A stretch of 64,000 bases of DNA from Haemaphysalis longicornis (lineage: Eukaryota; Arthropoda; Arachnida; Ixodida; Ixodidae), in NCBI GenBank assembly GCA_013339765.2, contig CM023448.1:282407717-282471716 (forward strand), written 5' to 3'. The translations under genes were made by a program, and so were the position numbers. Shown here piece after piece: positions 1 through 10,414 of the stretch (position 1 is its first letter; each line of letters starts with the position of its first letter). Under the pieces are notes generated by a model. That model saw only the letters and a program-made list of their open reading frames with translations. It did not search any database and was not told the origin of the DNA.

Positions 1-1
1 C

Positions 2-427
2 ACCCAGTGCAACCTGGTCCCGCCACAGCCCCCCGATCAGCAGCAGAAAGTTGCTCCCGTGGCTTCTGCTGCTACACCCTCCTCTAGTGCTGCGCCTAAG
101 GCCTCCAGCACAAGCTCAAGCACGAGCTCAGTCCAGATGAGTGATGATCTGGCTCCATCCCGGGCATCTGCAAAACAGCAGAAGGCTGCTCCTGTGGTCA
201 CTGCTGTTGCAGCAATGTCCAGTGCTGTGGCTGCGGCCTCTAGCACAAACAGTGTCGCCACTGACACTTCTCCTTCGGAAACCTTGGATGAGGCCATGGA
301 TGTCTCTGCAAGTACACCTGCTCCTGAAACACAAAAGGAGCGCCGCAGTTCCGCTGGTCGTGGTGAATCAACAAATCGAAGTCGCCCAAGGTCACTACAC
401 CGGGAACTAACTCGGCGACCTGGGTAA
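2..427 (+). pseudogene. LINE ORF1 C-terminal fragment
   Basis: An open frame runs from the window edge to TAA at 425-427. It is very rich in Ala, Ser and Thr (for example SSTSSSTSSVQMSDDLAPS) and ends in a basic tail (RSRPRSLHRELTRRPG). Its position directly upstream of a LINE endonuclease frame makes it the end of ORF1, the nucleic-acid-binding protein. No zinc knuckle is visible in the part present. The low-complexity composition alone would not identify it. Confidence 0.6.
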
Positions 428-528
428 ACTATTCAAAGGGCGGCCCCAGAAACACATCTCCTTCTCTAATGACTTCTTAATGGAAAAAGAACATCTCATG
501 ATCTGTATTTCTCTTCTTTTTAGTATTT

Positions 529-1190
529 ATGGCTGCTGAAAGTATTATCCACTGGAATTTTAGGGGGCTGTTAAACAACCTCGACGATATATATGATATA
601 CTCTCAAATCACGAACCAAAAATACTGTGCCTCCTAGAAACCCATCTCAGACAAACTTTTTAACACAATACACTATATTCCGTAAAGACAGACTGAACTA
701 CCACCAGCCGTCTGGTGGGGTCGCAATTATAGTACAAAAATCTGTTACTTGTCAACACCTGCAGCTACAAACCTCACTTGAAGCAGTTGCCGTTAGAGCC
801 ATAATTTTTGATAGACTAATAACAGTGTGTTCTCTTTATATTCCACCGGACTATCACCTATCCAGCGTCGAATTCGAAGACTTCATCAATGAGCTACCTG
901 AACCCTACCTAATAACTGGGGATTTTAATGCCCACAACCCTATCTGAGGATCTGCGCGAGCTGACGCACGAGGGCGGCTTATTGAAAAGTTCATCACATC
1001 ATCCGGCAGTTGCATCTTTAATAAGAAACATCCAACATACTACAACACGGCTCACAACACATATTCTGCAATAGACCTGGCAATTGGCTCCGAAATTTTA
1101 CTGCCTACCTGTGAGTGGAAAGTAATTAACAACCCCTATGGCAGCGACAATTTCCCGGAGACTACTAGCTATAAGCAATAACTCCCAAGA
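529..1190 (+). pseudogene. LINE AP-type endonuclease domain, broken
   Basis: The frame beginning at ATG 529 reads MAAESIIHWNFRGLLNNL and reaches the CLLETHLR motif, which contains the catalytic Glu. A one-base shift near 650 then moves the frame to one containing SGGVAIIV and GDFNAHNPI. At 945-947 a TGA replaces the expected Trp codon of the NPIWG motif, and the same frame continues with ADARGRLIEKF and YSAIDLAIG. The final His motif reads GSDNFPE instead of GSDHFP. The domain would nick target DNA for target-primed reverse transcription, but this copy cannot. Confidence 0.8.
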
Positions 1191-1379
1191 TACCGACTAA
1201 CTTCGAACTTTTAAACAACATGCAGCTGACTGGAAAACATTCAAAGAACTTTCCAGACTAACCCCTTCGCCAATAAGTCATTTAGATGTTGAAGCAGCCA
1301 GCTCACTTATTACGGCCCATGTTCCTGACTGCGCTCAAAACAGCATTCCAGAGACCACTCCTAAAACCCTCCCCAAAAC

Positions 1380-2940
1380 TAGACCATGGTGGAAGGAGGA
1401 GTGCAAGCGTGCACGTTCCGAACAGAATAAACCATGGGCACTCTTACGCCGCTATCCTACGGCAGACAATCTGCTCAAGTTTAAACGGGCAAAAGCCAAA
1501 GAAAAGTGGACACGGCGCTTAGCAAAAAACGAAAGTTGGACAAGGTTTATATCGTCTATCAACTCTTACACAGACTCTCGCAAAGTATGGACTAGAATAA
1601 AGAAACTAAAAGGCTACAAGACCAAACCTACTCCCCTTGTAAGTAGTGTGGGTAACACAATAAAAGACCAAGCAGACGCTCTCGGAAAACATTTTGAACA
1701 TGTATTCAGTTCCACCCATTGCACACAAACATTTTTACACCACAAGAAAGCAGCTGAGCGCAGCCCCTTTGTGTGAACAAACGCTCAAATGAGGGATAGT
1801 AAAATGCCCCATTTACGATGCCTGAACTTATTACTGCACTGTCCACATGTAGTAAGTCAGCCCCTGGAGCTGACAGAATTAGCTATGAGATTATCAGGCA
1901 CTTACACAATGACACACTTTACACAATACTCTCTCTTTAACAAAATATGGCAGAAATGTCGCTTTCCAAGAGCATGGAAAGAGGCAATCGTTGTACCTTT
2001 TCTAAAAGAAGGAAAAGAACCCTGTTCTGCTGCTAGTTACAGGCCTATTGCCCTGACCAGCTGTTTATGTAAGCTCTTTGAAAAAATGATAAACCGGAGA
2101 CTTTTTTACTTTCTGGAGTTTCACGGTGTTCTAGACAAAAATCAGGCATGGTTTAGGTCTGGGAGATCAACTACAGATAATCTGGTTGCGTTTGAATCAT
2201 ATGTTAAAGACGCTTTTGTCCATAAACAGCACTGCTTCTCTGTGTTCTTTGACATGGAGAAAGCCTACGATAGAACGTGGCGATATGGTATTCTATTGGA
2301 CTTGCAGTCGTTTGGCCTTACTGGCAATATACTCAATGTTATTAAAGATTATTTGTCTGATCGCACATTTCGTGTCCCTGTGGGGACTGCCCTGTCTAGG
2401 ACATTTGTTCAAGAAAATGGCGTACCCCAGGGAGGAGTGCTGAGCTGTGCACTGTTCATTGTTAAAATGAGTGCTCTTAACACTGTGCTGCCTCGGCCTG
2501 TTTCATACTCTGCCTACGTTGACGATATCCAAGTCAGCTTTAAATCCTGTAATCTATCGATATGTGAACGTCAAATCCAATTAAGTGTCAACAGGCTGGT
2601 TACATGGGCTGAAAAAATGGGTTTCAGTTTAACGCTGATAAAAGTGCTGTTGTTGTCTTCTCTAGGATACGCGGTGTTCAACCTCTTCCTTGCATCACGT
2701 TAGAAGATCAGCCCATACCAGTGAGAAAGGAACACAGGTTTCTAGGTATTTTGCTCGACCACAAGCTCACATTCATACCACATATTAAATTACTAAAAGT
2801 AAAATGCCTGAAAACAATGAACATTTAAAAGGTACTATCTCATCAGTCCTGGGGAGCGGATACAAAATGTCTGCTGGCACTTCTTAATAGTGTTGTTAGG
2901 TCAAGAATAGACTACGCCAGCATTTTATACCAGTCTGCAA
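1380..2940 (+). pseudogene. LINE reverse transcriptase domain
   Basis: The linker (TRPWWKEECKRARSEQNKPW near 1380) leads into RT motifs on the + strand: SYRPIALTSCLCKLFEKMI, a FDMEKAYDRTW block with the first catalytic Asp (about 2250), GVPQGGVLS (about 2430) and SAYVDDIQVSF with the catalytic Asp pair (about 2515). The order and spacing fit a LINE RT. The longest open stretch is 1789-2703, after which the frame shifts at about 2620-2700. The catalytic residues are intact, so decay is mainly through indels and stops. Confidence 0.9.
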
Positions 2941-2957
2941 CCAAAACAGCTCTCAAA

Positions 2958-4245
2958 ATGTTGGACCCAGTATACAATTTGGGGCTTCGCTTGGCCACAG
3001 GTGCATATCGAACAAGTCCTATTCCATCCCTTCATGTCGAATCAAATGAGTGGTCTCTAGGGTACCAGCGCGCCTACACTTCTCTGATGTATGCCGCAAA
3101 GATCACTTCTCCGAAGGAACACCCTCTGAATACCATAATGAAAAATAACACAACTGATCATCTCTTTGAAAACCGACCATCTATAACTCCACCTTTTCCG
3201 CTGGCAGTGTCACACCTCGTCAGCGAGTTCCAAGTTCCTCTTACTGATGTCTACTGCACCTCAATTTATGATTTTGTCGCTCCGTGGGACACTTTCCCAA
3301 TTCACTGTGACATGTCCTTTAGAGAAATACAAAAGAAAAATGTACCAAACTTTGTCATCACTCAGAATTTTCTGTTCCTCCGTGACAAATACAAGGTAGC
3401 TGAATTTTACACCGATGCGTCAAAAACTACCACAGCCGTATTCTTTGCTGCAAATGGCCCCCTACTTAATATGTCCAAAACAATGAACACGAACACAAGT
3501 ATATTCACTGCAGAGGCGTATGGTATTCCACTGGCTTTAAACCACATTCTTCAAAATAAAATTAAAAACTCAGTTATATACACGGACTCTCCTAGTGTCG
3601 TCTCAAATCTTTCATCTCGGAAGGTCAGAAAAAACCCTACTTTTAATTGTGTTTCAAGAGCTTTCTACTCGGCTTATGGCCTGAAGCTCGTTGTCACAGT
3701 CTGCTGGGTTCCTGGCCACTGCGGCATTGCTGGAAATGAAGCTGCTGACCGTAGTGCTGCAGCTGCCGCCCTTCCAAGCAGCATAGACATAAACGAGGTC
3801 CCATATCAAGATCTGAAACCTTTTGTAAGAAGGAAGCTGCGGGACCATTGGCAGCAACAATGGGACGGAGAAGTAGAGAATAAACTATATCGTTAAACCC
3901 AAAATAGAAAAGCCTCCTGCTGAAAAACATGACATACTATTTGTAGAGCTAGCATTATGCAGATTAAGACTTGGCCACACACACATCCCACACTCATACC
4001 TTTTAACAGACGCAAACAAGCCACAGTGCCATCGATGTGGGGGTTAGCTTTCTGTCCTTCATATGCTTATTGAGTGTGACATGTGCAACAGTGAAAGGAA
4101 ACGTCATTTTAATGAAGCTTACACATATCACATTCCCTTGCACCCTTCATTATTTTTATCAGACCATCCAATGTTCTCATACAAAAAAGTTTTTAGTTAC
4201 CTAGAAGATGTAGATTTTTTAAAACACATATCATATAGCCCATAA
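2958..4245 (+). pseudogene. LINE thumb, RNase H and C-terminal region
   Basis: The open frame 2958-3896 contains an RNase H fold with its acidic residues in the expected order: FYTDASKTT, FTAEAYGI, IYTDSPSVV and WVPGHCGIAGNEAADRSA. A stop at 3894-3896 is followed by a further conserved stretch ending in YLEDVDFLKHISYSP at 4245, with Cys/His residues (CHRCG near 4030, then IECDMCN) typical of the LINE tail. RNase H would remove the RNA template during second-strand synthesis. Confidence 0.85.
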
Positions 4246-4400
4246 CCTCACCTGTGTTCATTATGTGTTTTAAAACAGTGGTGGAACCTGAGGCTTTACA
4301 CCTTAGGTGCTTGCACTGACTGTTTTAATATGACCCTATACACCATTTCTCTTAGTATACTCACTATGCTTTAATTATGGCCATTACACCAACCCCCTGA

Positions 4401-5429
4401 GTAAAGTTTTTTTAAACTAGTGCCTCCTTTACAAATCCTTCTCATCTCTTTCATCATTGTCATGGCGCTCTTTGCCTTTGTCGGCCTTGCGCCATTAAAC
4501 CCGAAATCATCATTCATCAGACTGCTACGGAACGAGCAGAACACGGGAGTGACTCGGACGATGCAATATAGGGTAGACCAGTTCCTGTTCACCTGGCGAA
4601 ACACACCGTGCTCGACGGCCGGTAAGACGCCAGAATGTAACCTAACCGTCAACACAGACTCGAATGCAGTTTTTTGTTCCTGCTTTCGCCTGTTAGAAGC
4701 TTCGGCCCCTCGAGCTGCAGATACATTGCAGGTTTGGCACTTTCAGTTTTTTTTAGCGGCATTGGCCTAAAAGGCCGCCTTCGTTATGCCCGAACATGTA
4801 CGGAAATTTTAGGTTATTTCTTTTCCTATAGCAGCCCGAAAAACTGTCGAATGCATGCGAGATGTCGTATATGTAGTGAAATAATGAAAACTGCCGCACA
4901 TAGTACTCCGGGCTGCCGTGCGGCGGAGAAATAACTCAAAATTGCTGCTTTCGTGGTCCGTAAACTTCTGCTCTTGGGTATACATATTCTGTATGACCTG
5001 TTCGGACCTTAGGCGGCGCCATACATGAGAACTGAATTCTGGCTGGCGCATTGATTCGCGGTCCACGTTGCAGGCGTCAGCCACCGAAATACATATATCT
5101 CGCGGGAATGAACTGTCAAACACAATTCTGTTTCACCATTAGACATCCTCCTAAAAAACGAAAAGAACCAATCGCAAAAAGGCAATTAAAAAATCTACCA
5201 TCCCTCCCTAAAGAAAGTTGAGAGAAGAGCGGAAACTACGATCTTTTCGCACTAAGAAGACGCATCTCATCTACGAGCGATCTAAATGTATACCGACACG
5301 TGATTTTTGAGGTATATACTATTGTACTGCTTCTTCGTGATCGATGCTTGTATTGGTTTATCCAAAACCGTTCCTTTTTCGATATTTTCAACAGACCTTT
5401 TCAACACAATAGAAGCCCGGTTTCACGCA
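4401..5429. other. No recognisable feature
   Basis: The stretch has open frames up to about 118 codons on both strands, but none shows a known motif, splice-consistent neighbour or codon pattern that I can support. It is likely decayed repeat or intergenic DNA. Confidence 0.4.
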
Positions 5430-5665
5430 TGCAGAGTCTTCTTAGCGCGTAATTGTCATGTAATTTGTTTCGGGGTATTTTTTGATAGTACAAGAGTTAG
5501 AGCCGTTCACTGTAATGATGCTCTCTCCATAAATGACTATGCAGAACAGGCAATGTGGGGAAGCCAGCTTACAGAAACTAAGCTTACACCGATACTTTTG
5601 AAAGTCGGCTTTACCTCTGAAAACGAATGCGTTGCTTGGAAGACGTTTTTCAGAAGCAATTGAAG
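5430..5665 (+). repeat. Dispersed repeat, copy 1
   Basis: This segment matches 7135-7368 in the same orientation. Shared landmarks in order are a CTTAGCG..TAATTGTCAT..AATT block, AGAGCCGTT/ATAGCCGTT with TGTRATSATGCT, a CAATGTGG..CCAGCTTAC block, AAAGTCG, and a final TTTTTCAG..GCAAT. A shorter trace of the first block recurs near 16740. The family is not identified. Confidence 0.65.
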
Positions 5666-6054
5666 CCGTATAAAAATACAAAGGCCCTAGGATCTCTTTT
5701 ATGTTTTAATTGCAGAGTACTTTATGGGCTCCCCTTGTCGTCTTAGCTCACCAACAGTCGATGCGACAGCCGGAATGAGGCGGCGCAGCGAGATAACGGA
5801 CCCAAGTAGAGCCTTCTGAACCGGGTTCAGGGAGTCACACTGAGGATTCGAAAACCACGCGGTTTAAATAGTCATAACCATTCGAACCTCGTGAACCGCT
5901 GGCGCTTGTCATACATCTCCCCGTTATTTAGCGAAAGAAAACTGCAGGTACATTTCAGGCAGAATCTGTGTATATAACCGGCAGCCCACGCGTTCATTTA
6001 GTTAGGAACGCTCGTTGGATTGGTTTTTACGATAGTAAGCGAAAAAAAAAAGCG

Positions 6055-6497
6055 GCCGCGCAAGAAAGAAATGGCGCGTTCGAAATGCCGCAGAAAGGCT
6101 CCAGCCACGCAAGAAAAAAATGGCGCGTTCGAAATGCCGCAGAAAGGCTCCAGCCGCGTAAGAAATAGATGGCGCGTTCGAAATGCCGCAGAAAGGCTCC
6201 AGCCACGCAAGAAAAAAAATGGCGCGTTCGAAATGCCGCAGAAAGGCTCCAGCCACGCAAGAAAGAAATGGCGAGTTCGAAATGCCGCAAAAAGGCTCCA
6301 GCCGCGCAAGAAAGAAATGGCGCGTTCGAAATGACGCAGAAAGGCTCCAATTAGAGTCACTAAATAAAGGCTTTTTATTTAGTGACGTTAGCTCCAACCA
6401 CGCAAGAAAAAAAAATGGCGCGTTCGAAATGCCGCAGAAAGGCTCCAGCAGTGCAAGAAAAATATTACGCGTTCGAAATGACGCAAAACAGCTCCGG
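6055..6497 (+). repeat. 49-bp tandem minisatellite, about 8-9 units
   Basis: Units starting ATGGCGCGTTCGAAATG begin at 6071, 6120, 6169, 6219, 6268 and 6317, so the period is 49 bp (once 50). Further degenerate units begin at 6415 and near 6465, after an interruption at about 6350-6393. Each unit continues with CCGCAGAAAGGCTCCAGCC and an A-rich spacer. Because 49 is not a multiple of 3 and the unit lacks stop codons in every frame of both strands, long open frames appear on both strands. I regard these as artefacts of the repeat, not genes. Confidence 0.92.
6356..6386. repeat. Perfect 13-bp inverted repeat interrupting the minisatellite
   Basis: GTCACTAAATAAA (6356-6368) is followed by a 5-nt loop and its exact reverse complement (6374-6386). 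It sits inside the only non-repeat insert of the tandem array, between units at 6317 and 6415. Confidence 0.85.
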
Positions 6498-7134
6498 CAT
6501 ACGAAATTAAAGCAAGCTCACAAAGAACAGAACTCCCGCTGGCGTAGTTTCAGGCAGGGAGCGCGCGAGCACTGTGAAGTGGGGAATTTTGAAATGCAGC
6601 AGTGAGCGGATAACGGCGCTGCAGCCAATTATGGTGAATCACTGCTCTGCACTTCCGACAGCTTTCACATTGAGTGGAACGGCTTTAATTTTTTTATCAG
6701 AGCTTTTCGGTCGGCCAGCCAGTCTATAAGAAAATTCATTAGTTTTTTTATATGGCGCCATCGGTCGCACTAATACAGTTTTCACTTTAAAATAAATTCA
6801 GTGTACTTCCTCTCATTAAAGAAGGATGACCTGCGAAGCTGTGATGCGGAGCCTCAACGTGAACGACAATATGCTTTTACCGGGGCGCAGTCCAAGGAGT
6901 GCACGAAACAACACACGCTTGTTTGCAATTTGCGATTGAGCATACTTCCTAGTTGATTACCTGAATTAAACTTGGACGGACTAGAGTTTTATTCCAGCGG
7001 ACAAACATGGGGCTGTCCGTTTCCCTCCCATAGAAGTCCATGTATTGGCAGCAGACGGGAATTCCCCATTAGTATTTACAACTTCACTGTGAAGTATGTA
7101 ATTTTGAAGCATAAATGAAATTTCGCGTAATGGT
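6498..7134. other. No recognisable gene
   Basis: The stretch lies between the minisatellite and the second copy of the flanking dispersed repeat. I see no coding signal here. Confidence 0.4.
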
Positions 7135-7368
7135 AGAGCCGTCTTAGCGGCTAGTTGTCATATAATTGAGTTTGAGATAGTTTCAATGAAACAGAAGTTA
7201 TAGCCGTTTTCTGTGATCATGCTCCCTCCGTAGGCCGACATGCTTCACTGTACAACACACAATGTGGAAAACCCAGCTTACCAATAAAGACCAATTAAAG
7301 TCGTCTTCACCTCTAAGCACACATTCATTTCTGGAAAAACATTTTTTCAGGGGCAATATAGGCGTTTT
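7135..7368 (+). repeat. Dispersed repeat, copy 2
   Basis: The segment is homologous in order and orientation to 5430-5665, with many substitutions and small indels. The two copies bracket the minisatellite and may mark an old duplication or two insertions of one family. Confidence 0.65.
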
Positions 7369-7740
7369 AAATCAAAATATGAAGTCTATAGGACGTTTTT
7401 ATTGCTTTTTGTGATTTTTTTCTTACTCTGAAGGTGTGGCGCACAGTTTTACGATTCCACGGATTTGAGTTGGCGCCGCAATGTCTTGCTACGCTCGCGT
7501 GGCATCCTTTGCTACTTCGCTTTGTAGTCGGAGACGGTCTGCTAGATCCTAGCCATAGACAGCTTCGCTGTAAAAATGAGTTTGACAGGCGGGAGGGGGG
7601 CTTGGCAGCAGTTGGCACAGGGCACCGAACGAGGTAAGGCCGACCCTGCTCCTCCATAAACACATGCACCCGATTCATAACGAGGAAGGCGCTGCGCGAG
7701 AGCACAGGCTTTGCACAAACAACACTCTTCCAACCCAAAA
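7369..7740. other. No recognisable feature
   Basis: The 150-codon frame on the minus strand across this stretch has no recognisable domain, and it overlaps the start of the LINE remnant that reads on the opposite strand. I do not support it as a gene. Confidence 0.4.
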
Positions 7741-8570
7741 GCTGCCTACGTTTACGCTGAAGAATACCCACGACGCGAAGCCATGGCGGCGGTCGTAGTT
7801 GATTCATCCCACCGACCACTCTTTCCTTACTCTATCTCCAACTGTAGGGGAAGAAATGGCTATAGCTCTTGCCATTATTTATAGCCCTAAGATTACTACT
7901 GACTCCAAATCGGTCATTACCAATTACGGGCGAGTTGAACCCCGAACTTTCCGCCTACTCTTGCAGGCACGCCAATTTCCGAAACGAAAAGTATACATCG
8001 TTTGGGCACCGGTTCACTCCGTACTCCCAGGAAATGAGTCCGCACACGAGGTTGCTCGAGAACTGATCATCCGAGAGCCCAGTGACACTGCAGAATCTAC
8101 TCAAAGGTTCTCCCATAAAAACCGCTCCTGGGCCTACCGATCGGTACTCAATCACTACCGACTGTCCAGAGCTCGCTTTCAACTACCCGACCCTTCCTCT
8201 TCCGCCGTCACGCTGTAGTATGGCGCCAACTTCTAACATCCACCTTTCTTACCCCCGCCCTAGCTCTTATCACTAGTCTCTACTACCCCCATTGCAATGC
8301 TATCTTTGCTATCAATACAGATGTGATTTGCTCCTGCGAACCCCCTACCAACTCTTAAAAATCACCCCTTTTTATTCATGATTACGAACGCGGAGCAGTG
8401 GGAGGCCGCGCCAGCCGCGCTGTTCAGCACAGACCCTCGATCTGACCTCAGTGTCCAGGTGGCCGAAGACGCCGCAGAGAACTATATGAATCCTGCCGTC
8501 ACCGGGAGGACATTGAAGTCGACCTGAAAACGGACCCACTTGTGGCAACAATAAAGTTTTTTTCCTGATC
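7741..8570 (+). pseudogene. RNase H and 3' end of a second non-LTR retrotransposon
   Basis: Across two frames the sequence reads AAYVYAEEYPRREAMAAVVV, then SPTVGEEMAIALAI, TDSKSVITNYGR and IVWAPVHSVLPGNESAHEVA. These are RNase H motifs of the kind found in tick LINEs with a C-terminal RNase H. The first catalytic Asp position (normally VDAAEY-like) is Tyr here, and there is a frameshift at about 7830. Downstream pieces (PHCNAIFA...ICSCEPP, then NAEQWEAA...LFSTDPRS ending near 8527) fit the tail of the same protein. AATAAAG followed by a T run near 8551 lies close to the 3' end. Confidence 0.72.
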
Positions 8571-10362
8571 TGATCTGGTGTCTACAGCTGCTGCGCGCGG
8601 TAGGTCGTCAGTCTTGCTTATTTTACCACGAAGTACAAGCGAGCAACTTTCTCGCTAAAAATTCCGACCTCTCAGGAACCTAGAAAAACCACTTCAGGAA
8701 AGTGATATTTGGCATAAAGCAAGAGCGTGAAGATGAAAAAACTAAAAGAACTTTCCAGGATTCTGAATATTTTGTGTGTAATCCGCTGTTAAATCTTACT
8801 CCCCATGCATAAATTTCTGAGGGATAGTTTCCATGGCTCAGGAACCTAGTCGCGCAACGTGCGAGACGTGAAACTGTGCACAAAGCAAGTTTCCACCTCC
8901 CAATATTAGCTGCAAAAAAAAAAACTTTACATTTAGCTAAATAACTATAGAGTAGTCACTGTTGAAAGGAGTGCCATGAGCGGGAAAGCTGCACATATAA
9001 TTAAACATTTCAGACTTTTTCTGCAATCAAACAAATGCTACACTTTTTAATGTGTTTTTTGTCGCAAACAACATCATTATCGAAATCTAATTCATTAGTG
9101 CAGCACTCGCCTCTTCGATCTTCGAGTGCTGCGCACGACGCCTGCTTTTTTTTTTTTCTTCGATTTACCGACGGTGCAGAGGGCGCAGGATCAGTTTACG
9201 CATGGAGGAAATAAAGTTTACGCCTTTCTCGCACTTCCCACAGAGAAGGTGCAGTAGCAGACGAAAAAAGTCCAGGACCGGTTCAGCAGTGGCGTCACAT
9301 GCGCTGCCCAAGCAGCTAGCAGAAACTGCTAAGCCCAAGCATGGCAAATCATCAGTGGCCATTGCCAACGCCTCCCATTGCAATATCTGAGCTTGGCATG
9401 GAGGAAAGAAAAGGCTGAGCTTGGCAATACCTCGGCCGCCACTATTGGCTGGTGTTTGGGAACGGTGACAAGCCAAAAATTGGACAAGCTCTGGAAGGCG
9501 AATATTGGGCAATGTTTGCAAAGCATGTTGCCATATGTTAATGCGTGCGTGGACGCCATGTTATTTTCATGCGTATTTCTGGCTTTCTGGCCAGTCCTTA
9601 TGGCCAATGCCTATTCTATGAGTTGCCTCGCGGCCCGACTTCTGCTTTATATAATTATACAGAAAATCAATGCGCACGCATGACATATTTTCTGTTCAAT
9701 GACACGTATAAAAGATAAATCAGAGTAAGCGCTGACCATGCTCTAAACAAGCTCCCCGACAAAATTTTCAATTATTTAAAGTCAAGGCGTTGCAGCCCAT
9801 TTAACACACCAGATCTCTTTGCTTAGTTTTATTATGTACATATCCCACATTTTTTACCACAGAAACATCCCTGAAAATGGTAAGAATAGAAAATAATTGT
9901 GTTCAATAAAAACTTTGAGAGTGAGAGAGGGAGAACAAGAATTTTAATGAAAGCAAAACACAAGCAAAATAGTACACAAAAACGAAAAAGGTCCATAACG
10001 CACCAATCAATGCTTTAAAATATGCGTACAAAACGGAAGAATTCAGGTAGATGTAAACAAGGCCCTTTTCCTCAGTAATGTGCCGATCTGTCAAGGTCAC
10101 AATATGTAGTTCAACAGCACTATTGCTGAACTAATCGTGAACTGGTACATAAATATACTTACTAAGAAACTCTATGGTACAGAAGTGCAGGCCAAATCGA
10201 CGAGGCATTTTATATCGTCTGCTCCAGATTTCGGGCTGCTCGACACTAGCGCCACTTTCTCCATGGCGGTTCCCACTGGAGCCGAACCGACTTCTCCCCC
10301 GTCCTCCTCCGTCAGCTTTGGAGTTTATGAACCGACCGGCAGCGTAGCGGAGAGCCGCAGGG
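8571..10362. other. Intergenic, upstream of Protein C10 gene
   Basis: No domain is recognisable in either strand. The stretch contains short A/T runs, a purine-rich GAGAGTGAGAGAGGGAG tract near 9915, and the GC-richer 5' flank of the next gene from about 10240. A promoter presumably lies just upstream of 10363, but no clear TATA box is visible. Confidence 0.4.
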
Positions 10363-10414
10363 ATGTCGGCGACCCTTTCCTTCAAAGAAAACTTGGATTC
10401 GGAGAAGGCAAAAG
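10363..10414 (+). CDS. C12orf57: Protein C10 exon 1 (coding part)
   Basis: The exon codes MSATLSFKENLDSEKAK plus the first base of a Gly codon. It ends at G before GCAAGC, a GC-type donor. No in-frame GT donor close by would join to exon 2. Confidence 0.85.

Larger units (their letters stand above)
1..4400 (+). mobile_element. Degenerate I-type non-LTR retrotransposon, 5' end outside window
   Basis: In order, the sequence shows the C-terminal part of an ORF1 (2-427), an AP-like endonuclease (about 529-1190), a reverse transcriptase (about 1380-2940), an RNase H (about 3400-3770) and a short C-terminal region ending with TAA at 4243-4245. It is followed by about 150 bp of 3' UTR. An RNase H downstream of the RT is known for I-like LINEs (also LOA and Ingi) and absent from Jockey and CR1, so I place it near the I group by inference. 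Frameshifts and stop codons break ORF2 several times, so the copy is dead although many catalytic residues survive. The exact 3' boundary is uncertain and no poly-A tail is obvious. Confidence 0.85.

Noticed and set aside
5998..6605. Several overlapping open frames of 60-140 codons on both strands
   Set aside because: All are translations of the 49-bp minisatellite, which is free of stops in every frame; the same motif appears frame-shifted each unit.
7367..7819. A 150-codon minus-strand frame
   Set aside because: It overlaps a LINE RNase H remnant that reads on the opposite strand and shows no domain.
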